A stretch of DNA of 64,000 bases from Candidatus Bathyarchaeota archaeon (GTDB lineage: Archaea > Thermoproteota > Bathyarchaeia > Bathyarchaeales > Bathyarchaeaceae), in contig SOJZ01000041.1 of NCBI GenBank assembly GCA_004376295.1, forward strand, positions 46,041-110,040, written 5' to 3'. The stretch's first letter is position 1, and every line of letters begins with the position of its first letter. This document shows, one piece after another, positions 1 through 9,322 of the stretch. A program made the position numbers and the translations under genes. Below the pieces are notes generated by a model that saw nothing but the letters and a program-made list of their open reading frames with translations, ran no database searches and had not been told where the DNA came from.

Positions 1-2
1 AA

Positions 3-1880
3 TCCATACTAGAACGCGTTCCTAAAGAAGCAGAAATCACACGAATAGAATTTGAAGGCCCAGCTCTAGCGGTTTACACAAAAAAGCCCGAAGTTCTCAT
101 CGAACAAAGTTACATAATCGCAGACATTGTCAACCTGATCAGAAAACGAATCGTTGTACGTTCCGACCCATCGGTTAGACTGCCAGAGAAAGACACAGAA
201 AGAATCATACAAGAAGTAGTTCCTTCGGAAGCACAAATTTCAGAAATGAGTTTTGATCCCAGCCTCGGCGAGGTTATTATCGAAGCCGAAAAGCCCGGCT
301 TGGTCATTGGAAAAAACGGGGTTACCCTACAAGAGATCATAAAACAGTCACGATGGAGACCCCGCGTTCTAAGGAGTCCTCCAATACCATCCAAAATCAT
401 GGCCCACATGCGACATTATCTCCACACCGAAAGCAAGGAACGAGAAAGAATACTCCGTACAGTGGGCGAAAGGATTTTCAGACCAACAGTTTACGGAGTC
501 GGAGACATCCGAATCTCTGCATTAGGTGGCTTTCAACAGGTGGGAAGATCTTCCAGCCTTGTACAAACAAGAGAAAGCCAAGTCCTACTGGATTGTGGCA
601 TAAACCCAGGCTCCTCAAATTCGCTCTTAACCTTCCCAAGACTCGACGCACCTCAGTTTGATTTAGACACGTTAGATGCTGTTGTAATAAGTCACTCACA
701 TCTAGATCACTGCGGCTTCCTTCCATTTCTTTTTAAATATGGATATGATGGTCCGGTTTATTGTTCAGCGCCCACATCAAATCTAATGACTTTGCTCCAA
801 TTAGACTATCTTGACGTAGCGAGTAAACAAGGGGTGATGCCGCCATACGATCAAAGAGATGTACGGCAAACCGTGTTACACACCATCCCACTGCGATACG
901 GCGCCGTAACTGACATAGCTCCAGATGTTCGTTTAACCCTTCACAACGCTGGACACATTTTGGGTTCATCGATCGTTCATTTGCATATTGGAGAAGGTTT
1001 GCATAACATCGTCTATACTGGCGATTACAAATACGGGAAAACGATGCTTCTTGAACCTGCGGTCGCAGAGTTTCCCAGAGTAGAGACGATATTAACTGAA
1101 AGCACGTATGGAGCTCCACAAGATGTAATGCCATCTAGAGTCGAAGTTGAAGAAAAACTTACGGCGGTCATAAATAGCACTTTAGACAGGGGAGGCAAAG
1201 TTTTAATCCCAGTTCCAGCAGTCGGCAGAGCTCAGGAGATTATGCTGGTCATTGATGGGTATATGCGGCGAGGACTGATGAGGGAAGCGCCCGTGTTTAT
1301 TGAGGGTATGATTTCTGAGGCAACTGCTATCCACACGGCTTATCCAGAGTATTTGGCAAGGGAAGTGCGAAACAGCATTCTGCATGAGGGCGTTAACCCG
1401 TTTCAATCGGATTATTTCACCCTTGTGGAGCATCCCAGTGCCCGAGAAGAAATTGTGGACGGAAAGCAATGCATTATCATAGCAACTTCAGGTATGCTTG
1501 AGGGTGGACCAGTGATAGATTACTTTAAGCGTTTGGCATCAGATAAACGTAATACAATAATTTTTGTGAGTTATCAAATTGAGGGAACACGAGGGCGTAG
1601 GGTGCAAAAGGGTCTGGCAGAAACGCCTATAATAAATAATGAAGGAAGAATTGAAATCATAAAATCAAATATGAAGGCTGAAACTATTAATGGGTTTTCT
1701 GGGCATTCCGATAGGAGGCAGATCATTAATTACATTCGCCGAGTCACGCCGAAACTTGAGAGAATAATTGTGTGCCATGGCGAGAGAACAAAATGTTTGG
1801 GCCTGGCAAACTTTTTCCGGAGAAGGTATAATATTGAAACGTTAGTGCCAGAGGTCTTAGAAACTGTCAAGCTGCGGTAG
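3..1880 (+). CDS. fttA: aCPSF1/FttA: KH-domain beta-CASP ribonuclease, transcription termination factor (5' end outside window)
   Basis: The frame is open from the first bases of the window, so the gene starts upstream; about 625 residues are visible. KH-type RNA-binding sequence comes first (GKNG loop near nt 306), then a metallo-beta-lactamase fold with HSHLDH (nt 693-710), NAGHILGSS and YTGDYKYGK, then a beta-CASP region (VPAVGRAQE, ATSGMLEGGP, SGHSDRRQ). This order is diagnostic of archaeal CPSF1, known to cleave nascent RNA at U-rich 3' ends and terminate transcription. All visible metal ligands are intact. Its last 14 nt overlap the 3' end of the convergent sepF. Identification is firm; the N-terminus cannot be seen. 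Confidence 0.95.
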   Translation, partial: SILERVPKEAEITRIEFEGPALAVYTKKPEVLIEQSYIIADIVNLIRKRIVVRSDPSVRLPEKDTERIIQEVVPSEAQISEMSFDPSLGEVIIEAEKPGLVIGKNGVTLQEIIKQSRWRPRVLRSPPIPSKIMAHMRHYLHTESKERERILRTVGERIFRPTVYGVGDIRISALGGFQQVGRSSSLVQTRESQVLLDCGINPGSSNSLLTFPRLDAPQFDLDTLDAVVISHSHLDHCGFLPFLFKYGYDGPVYCSAPTSNLMTLLQLDYLDVASKQGVMPPYDQRDVRQTVLHTIPLRYGAVTDIAPDVRLTLHNAGHILGSSIVHLHIGEGLHNIVYTGDYKYGKTMLLEPAVAEFPRVETILTESTYGAPQDVMPSRVEVEEKLTAVINSTLDRGGKVLIPVPAVGRAQEIMLVIDGYMRRGLMREAPVFIEGMISEATAIHTAYPEYLAREVRNSILHEGVNPFQSDYFTLVEHPSAREEIVDGKQCIIIATSGMLEGGPVIDYFKRLASDKRNTIIFVSYQIEGTRGRRVQKGLAETPIINNEGRIEIIKSNMKAETINGFSGHSDRRQIINYIRRVTPKLERIIVCHGERTKCLGLANFFRRRYNIETLVPEVLETVKLR

Positions 1881-2247
1881 GCGTTTCCTCTTCGGAGACA
1901 GCAGTTTTTTCTCGCCATATTCGAACGAAGGGGGGAGTGATGACGACGCGTTCTTCGCCTAGTCGGGCTATGTCTCCTCCTACTGATTCAGTGAATTTGC
2001 ATAGCTCGTTTACTGCGCGTTTGATGTCTTCGATGCTCTTTTTTGCGAGTGGGCTAACTCTTAGGATGAGGATGTTTCCTGATTTGACTTCGCGTTTGAC
2101 TGTGTCTACGTCGTCAAGGTTGCGTAGAGGTAGGGCTCTTAGGTAAACTTTGGCGGGAAGACCTGTGGAAGGAGTTTGTTCGGTTAGTTTTTCGGTTCTC
2201 TTGATTCTGTCGACAAATTTGTCGATTGCTTTTCCAAAACTTGACAA
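1867..2247 (-). CDS. sepF: SepF-like cell division protein
   Basis: 126 residues. An N-terminal amphipathic helix (MSSFGKAIDKFVDRI) suits membrane binding and is followed by a compact DUF552 domain with YLRALPLRNLDDVDTVK and the GGDIARLGEERVVITPP region. In archaea SepF anchors FtsZ to the membrane; FtsZ itself is not in this window. The gene is convergent with fttA and overlaps it by 14 nt. About 117 nt upstream lies a perfect G/C-rich inverted repeat whose left half recurs upstream of the mutase operon. The length is normal for archaeal SepF. Confidence 0.9.
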   Translation of the reverse strand: MSSFGKAIDKFVDRIKRTEKLTEQTPSTGLPAKVYLRALPLRNLDDVDTVKREVKSGNILILRVSPLAKKSIEDIKRAVNELCKFTESVGGDIARLGEERVVITPPFVRIWREKTAVSEEETPTAA

Positions 2248-2360
2248 GTTTATTTCTCCTCATCTAGTTTGGTTGTGGCTTGGAGTTTAAGTTTTTCCTT
2301 TTTTCGGCATTTAAGCATGTGTGTATGTTTGTCACGTTATTTGCACTAGTCTCTCTCTTT

Positions 2361-2385
2361 CTAGACCCCCCTACCTAGGGGGGTC
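2361..2385. repeat. perfect 10-bp-arm inverted repeat in the sepF upstream region
   Basis: Arms 2364-2373 and 2376-2385 (GACCCCCCTA / TAGGGGGGTC) are separated by CC. The sequence CTAGACCCCCCTACCTA, preceded by a CT-repeat, occurs again at 13122-13138. Each copy lies about 120 nt ahead of a minus-strand gene start. It is the only clear structure in the roughly 310-nt gap between sepF and the V4R gene. Function is unknown: a terminator of the V4R transcript, an operator or a 5'-UTR hairpin are all possible. Confidence 0.7.
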
Positions 2386-2557
2386 GCGGCTTGTGTCAAA
2401 GTTGTTTTTTGTGTTTCGGTTCTATCTCTAAGCGTTGTGGATGTTCTGTCTAGGTGGTGATCTATGTGAGATTTGTATGATAGCGTGGGCTTTTGGGACG
2501 TGAAATACTAGTTTGACGATAACATATAATGCGCATTCTGAATTGAACTTGTGGAGT

Positions 2558-3013
2558 CTAAGCTTGTTGTTCTCCGAAAATAAACTCGCAGTGTTTGTCT
2601 CCTTTTCCAGCGCATTTTTCCTCGGTTACAATGATTGTTTTCTTGAACAGTTCTGAGAGAAAACCCGCTATGAAACCTCTGAAGAAATGGCAACTTGGCT
2701 GATTCGTTTTGCGAGCCATTGCCTCAAATGAGTCGTCTATTATTACTCGTCCGGACCCGTTTTTGAGGTCAACTTCTTGGAAAGACATTTTTCCCCAGTT
2801 CTCTTCTTTTTTCAATGAGGAAAGATAGTTGAGTGCCTCTTCTTTTTTGTTAAATTCTTTTTTTGTTTTTTGGTATAAGTGTACGCCGCATTTTATTGCC
2901 GTTGTGTATAGTATCGCTGAAGTTGCGGAAGGAGAGAAAATGAGTTCTAGGGCATTTTCTATTTGACCGAACGTTTCGAACTGGAACGTGAAATTTCCTT
3001 CTCTTGCTTTCAA
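2558..3013 (-). CDS. V4R (4-vinyl reductase) domain protein
   Basis: 151 residues. The C-terminal half carries the V4R signature: a helical FFRGFIAGFLSELF segment followed by EEKCAGKGDKHCEFIFG, where the spaced cysteines and GD resemble V4R proteins that bind small hydrophobic ligands or metals. The N-terminal part (FETFGQIENALELIF) is family-like. V4R domains occur in regulators, methanogenesis-related and bacteriochlorophyll-related proteins, so no substrate can be assigned. It stands alone, divergent from the S9 peptidase; the 257-nt gap between them contains AT-rich promoter sequence (GTATATAATTTT near 3069). Confidence 0.8.
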   Translation of the reverse strand: MKAREGNFTFQFETFGQIENALELIFSPSATSAILYTTAIKCGVHLYQKTKKEFNKKEEALNYLSSLKKEENWGKMSFQEVDLKNGSGRVIIDDSFEAMARKTNQPSCHFFRGFIAGFLSELFKKTIIVTEEKCAGKGDKHCEFIFGEQQA

Positions 3014-3270
3014 ATTACGTGTTCACCTTTGTGTTTGCCAATATGAAATTATGGTTAATGCTATGTGAGTATATAATTTTTGAGAGTAAACGACATTGTC
3101 TGATTCTGAATTCGATTTTGTCTTATGCGTTCAGATATTGACGGAATAATTGTAAAATCCTTATCCTGACCTTTAGTTAAACTGCTGTCCAGCTTCTGAT
3201 GATTTTCCTCTGATGAATTCTTCTTGAAAGCAAAAATTTTTTAGTTTCTGTTTAGACTAAGCAAGTTGTT

Positions 3271-5088
3271 GTGATAAAGATGGATCTCTTTGAGAAGATC
3301 AAACTAATAATCGAAACACAGGGTTACATCCCGTTTGATATTGGGAATGTAAAGAAATTGTTTACTGGGCTTTTTCTAACACCAAATAATGCTTTTATCT
3401 TACATCTGACATCTTTGGAAAATCCAAATGATCATAGTCCTATTCTTCCAGAAAATGCCTATACTATTGACGCCGAATTTTCTCCGGATGACTCTTGGAT
3501 TGCGATTCCTGTTGATTACACTGGAAAAGAAGAAAGTGCACTATATCGGTTATCTACGGCAAATCCTGAACGCCCAATACCTATAGAACGCCTTAGCAAA
3601 ATTGCAGGAAGGCATTTAGGTTTTGACTGGAGTCCAGATGGGAAAAAAATCGCTTGGGGATTTTCCAAACAGAAGAAAAATCACGTAGCAATTCAACCAA
3701 ACGAAGCTGAAACCCATGAACATTCTTTATGGGAAGGAGATGAGATGGTTCAAGTTTTCCACTGGAAACATCCCAATTTTTTGAAATTCACTCGAGTAAA
3801 TGGTAAAACCAATGAATTTGATGAAATAATAATGAACCCCAACTCAGGCGAGATCATTCGAACTATTCCAGTCGTCAGTTCTTTTACTTTTGATGGTTCA
3901 TGGCATCCCCAGAAACCGACTATTCCGTTTCTCAATAAAGAAGATGGCAAATTAACGATGTTGAATGTGGATTCTGGTGAAAAAATAACCTTACCACAGC
4001 CAGAAGGAGAAATAGAAAAAGTTGTTTGGAGTACTGATGGTGAGACTCTTTATTTGTCGGCAACAAAAGATGCAAGAGACAAAATTTATTCAATTAATCT
4101 AGATTCACTAGAACTGAATTCTCTTCCATTGCCACAGGGGATTAACAAAATAGGCAAATTACGAAAAATGGGCAACGAAGAAATTCTGTTTTTTGTTCAT
4201 GCGGATGCGACTACACGTATGAATTTGTGGAAGTTCGACTTGGAGTCACGTAGTGTTGAACAGTTAACAAGAAAACGTTCTCCCAAAATTGGAACAGACG
4301 AGTTTCCTTTGGTTAATTCAATTAGTGAACACTGGAACTCGAAAGATGGACTTGGAATCCACGGTTTTGTTATGGTCCCTCAGTCTCCACCGCCTGTAGA
4401 AGGATATCCTGCCATTGTTTTTGTTCATGGTGGGCCTATGGGGCAAGATGTAGACTCTTTTGTGGGAACGTATCAAATTTTAGTACAGGAAGGCTTTGTT
4501 GTCTTTCGTCCTAATTTTCGTGGCTCAACAGGATATGGTGCGGCTTTTCAAAGAGCCAACTATAGAGAGATAGGGAAAGCAGATTTGGTGGATATAGTTA
4601 CTGGGGTCGGGATGCTAATCGAAAAATACAAAGTGAATCCTAAGAAGGTGGCTATAACTGGAGGATCATATGGCGGGTATATGACTTTGCGAGCTCTAAC
4701 TAAACCTGAAGTATTTGAGTTTGCCGCAGGTTGGGCAACTGCAGCTATTTCAGATTTTGAATACCTGTGCGATAGTAGTGATGCCTTATTCCGTGATTTC
4801 ATTGCTTATCTTTTTGGTCCAATAGAAGAAAGTCGCTCATTCCTAAAAGAAGCCTCCCCTATAACGGACTGGGAAAAAGTTAGAAAGCCTTTAGGAATAG
4901 CCCAGTTTGCTAATGACACCAGAACTCCACTGAAACCAGTATGGGATTTCGCAAACAAGCTTGTTGAAAGAGGCAACCATGTTGAATTTCATGTTGAACC
5001 AGCGATGGGACATGCTAACATACCTAAGGGATATTTAGTTCGTTCAGTTGCTCGGCAGATTCAATTCTTTCAAAAAGTAATGAAATGA
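3271..5088 (+). CDS. S9-family prolyl oligopeptidase / acylaminoacyl peptidase
   Basis: 605 residues from a GTG; an in-frame ATG lies 9 nt downstream (3280) and may be the real start. The N-terminal ~350 residues look like a beta-propeller (repeated FSPDDSW and DWSPDGKK blades). The C-terminal ~250 residues are an alpha/beta hydrolase with the oxyanion segment FVHGGPMGQ, nucleophile elbow GGSYGGYM, a candidate Asp in NDTRTPLKPVWDF and catalytic His in GMGHANIP, so the triad is complete. There is no signal peptide, so it is cytosolic. It probably trims peptides. It is monocistronic. Confidence 0.9.
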   Translation: MIKMDLFEKIKLIIETQGYIPFDIGNVKKLFTGLFLTPNNAFILHLTSLENPNDHSPILPENAYTIDAEFSPDDSWIAIPVDYTGKEESALYRLSTANPERPIPIERLSKIAGRHLGFDWSPDGKKIAWGFSKQKKNHVAIQPNEAETHEHSLWEGDEMVQVFHWKHPNFLKFTRVNGKTNEFDEIIMNPNSGEIIRTIPVVSSFTFDGSWHPQKPTIPFLNKEDGKLTMLNVDSGEKITLPQPEGEIEKVVWSTDGETLYLSATKDARDKIYSINLDSLELNSLPLPQGINKIGKLRKMGNEEILFFVHADATTRMNLWKFDLESRSVEQLTRKRSPKIGTDEFPLVNSISEHWNSKDGLGIHGFVMVPQSPPPVEGYPAIVFVHGGPMGQDVDSFVGTYQILVQEGFVVFRPNFRGSTGYGAAFQRANYREIGKADLVDIVTGVGMLIEKYKVNPKKVAITGGSYGGYMTLRALTKPEVFEFAAGWATAAISDFEYLCDSSDALFRDFIAYLFGPIEESRSFLKEASPITDWEKVRKPLGIAQFANDTRTPLKPVWDFANKLVERGNHVEFHVEPAMGHANIPKGYLVRSVARQIQFFQKVMK

Positions 5089-5133
5089 TTCTTCTAAAAT
5101 TTTGAGCTAACCCTCTTATCTTTCCATCCAATA

Positions 5134-5910
5134 ATGCACGCACGCATACATACATGTTTGGGTTTGGGATTAAAGTTTAAATTTCTACAAGTACAATCAA
5201 ACGGTGGAAAAAGGAAGGAAAACTGCAGGGTTACAGCTGGAAAAGTCTTTAAGCTGGTTAAGCCCACTCCGTTGTCTGATCTGGCTTCTAGGCTTAGTGG
5301 CTACAAAAGGGAGGAACCTTACGAAGAAGGCGACTACAAGTTCACATTAATCACAGAGATTGTTCGTCTCGCGCCTCGTGGCAACACACTCACAGGCGTA
5401 TATTCTTACGACTATGTCACCCAAGCGTTTCATCGGGGGAAAACGATCCCGCTTCCGCGAACCGTTGAGGCATTATTCAGCTTTGCACAACGTGAAGACC
5501 GAGCGTTTTTGACGGTTGTTGAAAAGAAGAAAATAGCCAACTCCATCGCCAACAAACTCAGTGAAACTATCTATGAAAGAGTTGGACACGTCTTGGAAGC
5601 ACGAATACCTCCAGAAAGCCTTCGAGATTTCCATATGAAAAATCCTGAGGACACGAAGATTACTTTTTTTGATAACGTGGACATTCCTAACATAAATAAG
5701 CTTTCTTTGTATGGGCCAGACTTGGTGGGCATAACGCTTTTTGAGGATTATGGAAAACACGGTGACCTGTGGTACGTTGTGGCAAGGTCTAAAGAATATG
5801 GATATGTGGTTGGAGTGACACGGGATGCCTCGGTTACGATTTTCAACGTCACCGACAAAGACAAGTATCTAGAGTATGTTGCGAAGGAAATTTACCCACT
5901 AGTCATTTAG
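5134..5910 (+). CDS. uncharacterised archaeal protein, paralogue of the 34867-35583 gene
   Basis: I do not recognise the family. Up to 258 residues, but the first ~30 codons run through an alternating ATGCACGCACGCATAC stretch and an AT-rich promoter-like segment, so the true start is probably near 5215-5230; alignment with the paralogue supports this, although no standard start codon is obvious there. Shared blocks with the paralogue are TLITEIVRL/SLVTEVLEL, an FDNVDIP/FDEVDIP motif, GPDLVGITL/GPDLVDTTL and KHGDLWYVV/KHGNIWYVV. No membrane segments or recognised catalytic motif. It is probably a soluble alpha/beta protein. Confidence 0.75.
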   Translation: MHARIHTCLGLGLKFKFLQVQSNGGKRKENCRVTAGKVFKLVKPTPLSDLASRLSGYKREEPYEEGDYKFTLITEIVRLAPRGNTLTGVYSYDYVTQAFHRGKTIPLPRTVEALFSFAQREDRAFLTVVEKKKIANSIANKLSETIYERVGHVLEARIPPESLRDFHMKNPEDTKITFFDNVDIPNINKLSLYGPDLVGITLFEDYGKHGDLWYVVARSKEYGYVVGVTRDASVTIFNVTDKDKYLEYVAKEIYPLVI

Positions 5911-6015
5911 TTTTTCCACTGATATTGCAACTCGCCCAAAACCCTCACTCGTTAACACTTGTGCCCTAAAATATCTATGTTCAAATAGTGCGCTCCAGAG
6001 TCAAGAATCCGTTGC

Positions 6016-6027
6016 TGCATGCATGCA
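6016..6027. repeat. TGCATGCATGCA palindrome
   Basis: A 12-bp self-complementary alternating sequence in the 5911-6166 gap, embedded in GTTGC...GCAAC. It is the first of the roughly 35 intergenic copies seen in this window. Confidence 0.85.
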
Positions 6028-6132
6028 ACACCCAAAACATGGTTTACTGAATTGGAAGGAATAGGTGACAGCTACATAGAAGATGAGTTTTTGGCGTTCA
6101 GCTATTAGAAAGAGCTAGAAAAAGATGACCAA

Positions 6133-6144
6133 TTTATATATAAA
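6133..6144 (+). promoter_or_regulatory. TATA box of the parvulin gene
   Basis: TTTATATATAAA is centred about 28 nt ahead of the ATG at 6167. That spacing puts transcription start at or next to the ATG, so the mRNA is probably leaderless. Confidence 0.65.
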
Positions 6145-6166
6145 TGAATTAGCGTAACCACTTCTT

Positions 6167-6442
6167 ATGCCAAACAAAGTTCATTGCGCCCACATCCTTG
6201 TAAAGACCGAGAAAGAGGCAAACGAGGTTTTGGAACGGTTGAAGAAAGGAGAAAAGTTTGCAAACATCGCCAAAGGAGTTTCGCTCTGTCCCTCAGGAAA
6301 ACGTGGCGGAGACCTCGGAACCTTCGGCAGAGGAAAAATGGTGAAGGAATTCGAGAACGCCGCTTTCGCCCTTCAGAAAGGACAAATTTCGCCCACTGTA
6401 AAAACGAAGTTTGGATACCACGTGATAAAGAGGCTTGAATAG
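6167..6442 (+). CDS. parvulin-type peptidyl-prolyl cis-trans isomerase (PpiC/Pin4 class)
   Basis: 91 residues, a single free-standing rotamase domain: CAHILVKTEKEA at the N-terminus, a Cys in SLCPSG, GGDLGTFGRGKMV and the C-terminal TKFGYHVIKRLE are parvulin signatures. It has no signal peptide, so it acts as a cytosolic folding catalyst, like the small parvulins of Thaumarchaeota. The start follows a strong TATA box at leaderless spacing. It is monocistronic and followed by the helicase about 250 nt downstream. Confidence 0.95.
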   Translation: MPNKVHCAHILVKTEKEANEVLERLKKGEKFANIAKGVSLCPSGKRGGDLGTFGRGKMVKEFENAAFALQKGQISPTVKTKFGYHVIKRLE

Positions 6443-6690
6443 CCAAAATTCTCCTTCGTACAATCATGTCTAAAGACCAAATGCTGGTTGTGTAGAGCTA
6501 GTTGTGGCACGGTGACCACGCGTTACGCGTTGGATTTAACCCAATTTTCCTTCGCACTTGCTAAACCTTTTTATATGAGGGCTGCTGTTTAGTCGGGTTG
6601 TCACATTAACTCATGTTGAATTAAAGAAGCTTTTGAAGGCTTTTGAAAGATTACATGCGGAATTTTTGTGACAGGAGAAGTGAAATATAT

Positions 6691-7800
6691 ATGCAAATAG
6701 AATGCTTCAAAGATTTGCCTTTGAGTTCAGAAGTTATGAGAGGCATTGAAGAGCTTGGATTCAGTAATCTTTTTCCAATTCAAGCTCAAGCAATAATCCC
6801 ATTACTTGAAGGAAAAGATGTCATTGGACAGGCAAAGACTGGAACAGGAAAAACTGCGGCTTTCGGAATTCCGATGATTGAACGCTTAGACCCAAGAATT
6901 AACCGTGTTCAAGGCTTGGTCTTGGAGCCAACACGCGAACTTGCCATACAGGTTGCAGAACACATAAGTCGACTCAACAAATACGCGTCATTCAAGGTTT
7001 TGCCAATTTACGGCGGAGAATCTATCCGAAAACAGATATACGCATTGGAAAGAGGCGTGCACATTGTTGTGGGCACGCCGGGTCGCATGATAGATCATCT
7101 GAAACGAGGAACCCTAAGTCTGGCGTCAGTGAAAATTGTGGTTCTTGATGAGGCTGATAGAATGCTTGATATGGGGTTCATAGACGATATAGAATACATA
7201 CTTTCAAAAGTGCCAGCGGACAGGCAGACAAGCCTCTTCTCGGCAACAATAGACAAGTCTGTAATGAATATATGCAACAGATACATGAGGAACCCTGAAA
7301 AAATCCTTGTAAGCAAAGACGAAATAGCCCTTACACAGATAGATCAGTATTACATGGTTGTAAACCCTAAGAGCAAATTTAGAATCCTGTGTGACATATT
7401 AGACGAAAATCATATAGAACGGGCCATAATATTCTGTAGAACACGCATAGGCACAAGTACACTAGCAGATAAATTGAGGGAAAGAGGCTACGACGCAAAA
7501 CCTTTACATGCTGGTTTCACACAATCGCAAAGAGACTTCGTTCTTAACTCTTTTAGAAACAGAAAACTGAAACTGCTTGTTGCAACGGATGTTGCTGCGA
7601 GAGGTTTAGACATTCAGGAAATAACCCACATAATAAACTATGACATCCCGTTAGATGCGTTAGTGTACTTTCACAGGATTGGACGAACAGCTAGAGTGGG
7701 ACGCAAAGGAACAGCCATTACACTTGTGGGCTACGGGGAAATATCAGAATTTGACCGGATAAAATCTTTGACGAAAACTACTATAGAACAGTTGGAATAA
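6691..7800 (+). CDS. DEAD-box ATP-dependent RNA helicase
   Basis: 369 residues from the chosen ATG at 6691, preceded by AGGAG 14 nt upstream; the frame opens earlier at a TTG (6643), judged less likely. All helicase motifs are present in order: Q motif (NLFPIQAQAI), Walker A (AKTGTGKT), PTRELAIQV, GTPGRMIDH, DEAD, SAT, the second RecA fold with FCRTRIGTS, VATDVAARGLDI and HRIGRTARVGRKG. No C-terminal extension beyond the core, as in short archaeal DeaD/RhlE-like enzymes. Likely role: RNA structure remodelling. A TATA-like TTTTTATATG lies near 6563. Confidence 0.95.
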   Translation: MQIECFKDLPLSSEVMRGIEELGFSNLFPIQAQAIIPLLEGKDVIGQAKTGTGKTAAFGIPMIERLDPRINRVQGLVLEPTRELAIQVAEHISRLNKYASFKVLPIYGGESIRKQIYALERGVHIVVGTPGRMIDHLKRGTLSLASVKIVVLDEADRMLDMGFIDDIEYILSKVPADRQTSLFSATIDKSVMNICNRYMRNPEKILVSKDEIALTQIDQYYMVVNPKSKFRILCDILDENHIERAIIFCRTRIGTSTLADKLRERGYDAKPLHAGFTQSQRDFVLNSFRNRKLKLLVATDVAARGLDIQEITHIINYDIPLDALVYFHRIGRTARVGRKGTAITLVGYGEISEFDRIKSLTKTTIEQLE

Positions 7801-7978
7801 AGCGAAGCACAGACAAAATGGAAGAATTTGTGAGGATATATCACCGCTTTGTTTGCGAAACTACTTGATGCTTGCAGAGAGGGTGGTCATTTTTTCCCAG
7901 AAAAGATAACCGTAGTGACCAAGACGATTATTAGATTGAAATGTAAGTAAGCCAATAATAGGCATAAACGCAGGAGCA

Positions 7979-9262
7979 ATGCGATTGCCGATAATCTCTA
8001 GGTTGAAGGAAGAATTCTCTTTCATTCAAGGGAACTATGCCATTCTTGTGTTAAGCTGGATCATCATGGATTTTGCTATGGAAATGCCAGGCACATACTA
8101 CTCTCTTTACGTTATCGATCCTGCGTTGGGGGGCACAGAGACAATCCTCGGGATCATAGGATTTGTTTCTTTCCTGGCCTTAGCTCTGGTTCAGTTTCCT
8201 GGGGGTTACTTGGCGGACAGACATGGAAGAAAATGGTTGATTTCAACTATGACTTTCGGAGTAGCGCTGTCATATATTTTTTATGCTTTAGCTCCCAGTT
8301 GGCATTCGATTTTGGTTGGAGCTATGGTTGGAGGTCTTTGCTTAATCTATCAGCCGGCTCTTTTGGCTATGGTCGCAGATTCGCTTCCGTCCGAGAAAAG
8401 GGGGATGGGTTTCTCGATTATCACTCTTATTACACGTGTTGCGACGACTCCTGCTCCTGCAGTAGCTGCTTTTATGATAACCTTTTACGAGTTTGTCCCT
8501 GGTATGAGAATATGTTATTTCATTCTGGTGGCTCTTTTCTTGACTGCAGCTACTTTGAGGTCACGATTGCGAGAAACTGTGGGTGAGGGTGGGAGTATAG
8601 ATCGTCGAGAGTTCGTGAGCTCTTATCCTAGAGCTATAAGAGAGGGTGTGGCTGTTTGGAGGAAGGTGCCTCGTTCAATGTACTATCTTTTCTTATCCAA
8701 TATCTTAGGAACACTCGGTTTTGCTATGGGTATGCTTCTTTTCAATGTCTATGCGGTGGACACTTATGATGCGTACGGGAACCTCGTGCACGCATCTGTG
8801 CTACATATTTCAACTGTTGACTGGGCGATATTAGGGATGTTCCTTTTTGTAACAATGATAATATTCGCCATTCCTGTTGGCAAACTTGTTGATAAAGTGG
8901 GAAGAAAGATTCCGATACTACTAGGGCTAGGGCTCCTTGCGCCTTCCAGTTTGCTCTTTGTCTATGGAGATTTGGCAAAGTTGTATATCTGTATGCCATT
9001 ATTTGGTCTAGCACAAATACTACTGATGGTTGGATTTTCAGCACTGCAAGCTGACTTAGTTCCCAAAGAGCAGCGAGGAAAAATCATTGGGTCTTCAAAC
9101 TTCGTTAACTACATCATAATGGCACTCGGTACGTTGTCTGGAGGTTTCATCTATGAACATGTCTCTCCTCAACTTCCGTTTCTCATTCCGGTAGTGTTTG
9201 TTGTTCCCGAGATCTTGATAATTCTGTTTCTAGTGCATGAACCCGAGAAAAGAGAAGAATAA
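7979..9262 (+). CDS. MFS transporter
   Basis: 427 residues with about 12 hydrophobic segments and the MFS loop motif GGYLADRHGRKW between TM2 and TM3, repeated more weakly after TM8 (GKLVDKVGRKIP). The N-terminal IIMDFAMEMPGTYYSLYVI is typical of archaeal drug-efflux-like MFS proteins. Substrate unknown. AGGAGC sits just ahead of the ATG. It is convergent with the corrinoid adenosyltransferase gene, with a 60-nt gap. Confidence 0.9.
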   Translation: MRLPIISRLKEEFSFIQGNYAILVLSWIIMDFAMEMPGTYYSLYVIDPALGGTETILGIIGFVSFLALALVQFPGGYLADRHGRKWLISTMTFGVALSYIFYALAPSWHSILVGAMVGGLCLIYQPALLAMVADSLPSEKRGMGFSIITLITRVATTPAPAVAAFMITFYEFVPGMRICYFILVALFLTAATLRSRLRETVGEGGSIDRREFVSSYPRAIREGVAVWRKVPRSMYYLFLSNILGTLGFAMGMLLFNVYAVDTYDAYGNLVHASVLHISTVDWAILGMFLFVTMIIFAIPVGKLVDKVGRKIPILLGLGLLAPSSLLFVYGDLAKLYICMPLFGLAQILLMVGFSALQADLVPKEQRGKIIGSSNFVNYIIMALGTLSGGFIYEHVSPQLPFLIPVVFVVPEILIILFLVHEPEKREE

Positions 9263-9322
9263 GACGAGTGCGGGTTAACCGATTTCTTGATAGAGAAATC
9301 ACTTTGTTTTAATAATGTTGTT

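Noticed and set aside
6643..6690. N-terminal extension of the DEAD-box helicase from the TTG at 6643
   Set aside because: The TTG lacks a ribosome binding site and the extra 16 residues are not family-like; the ATG at 6691 has AGGAG upstream.
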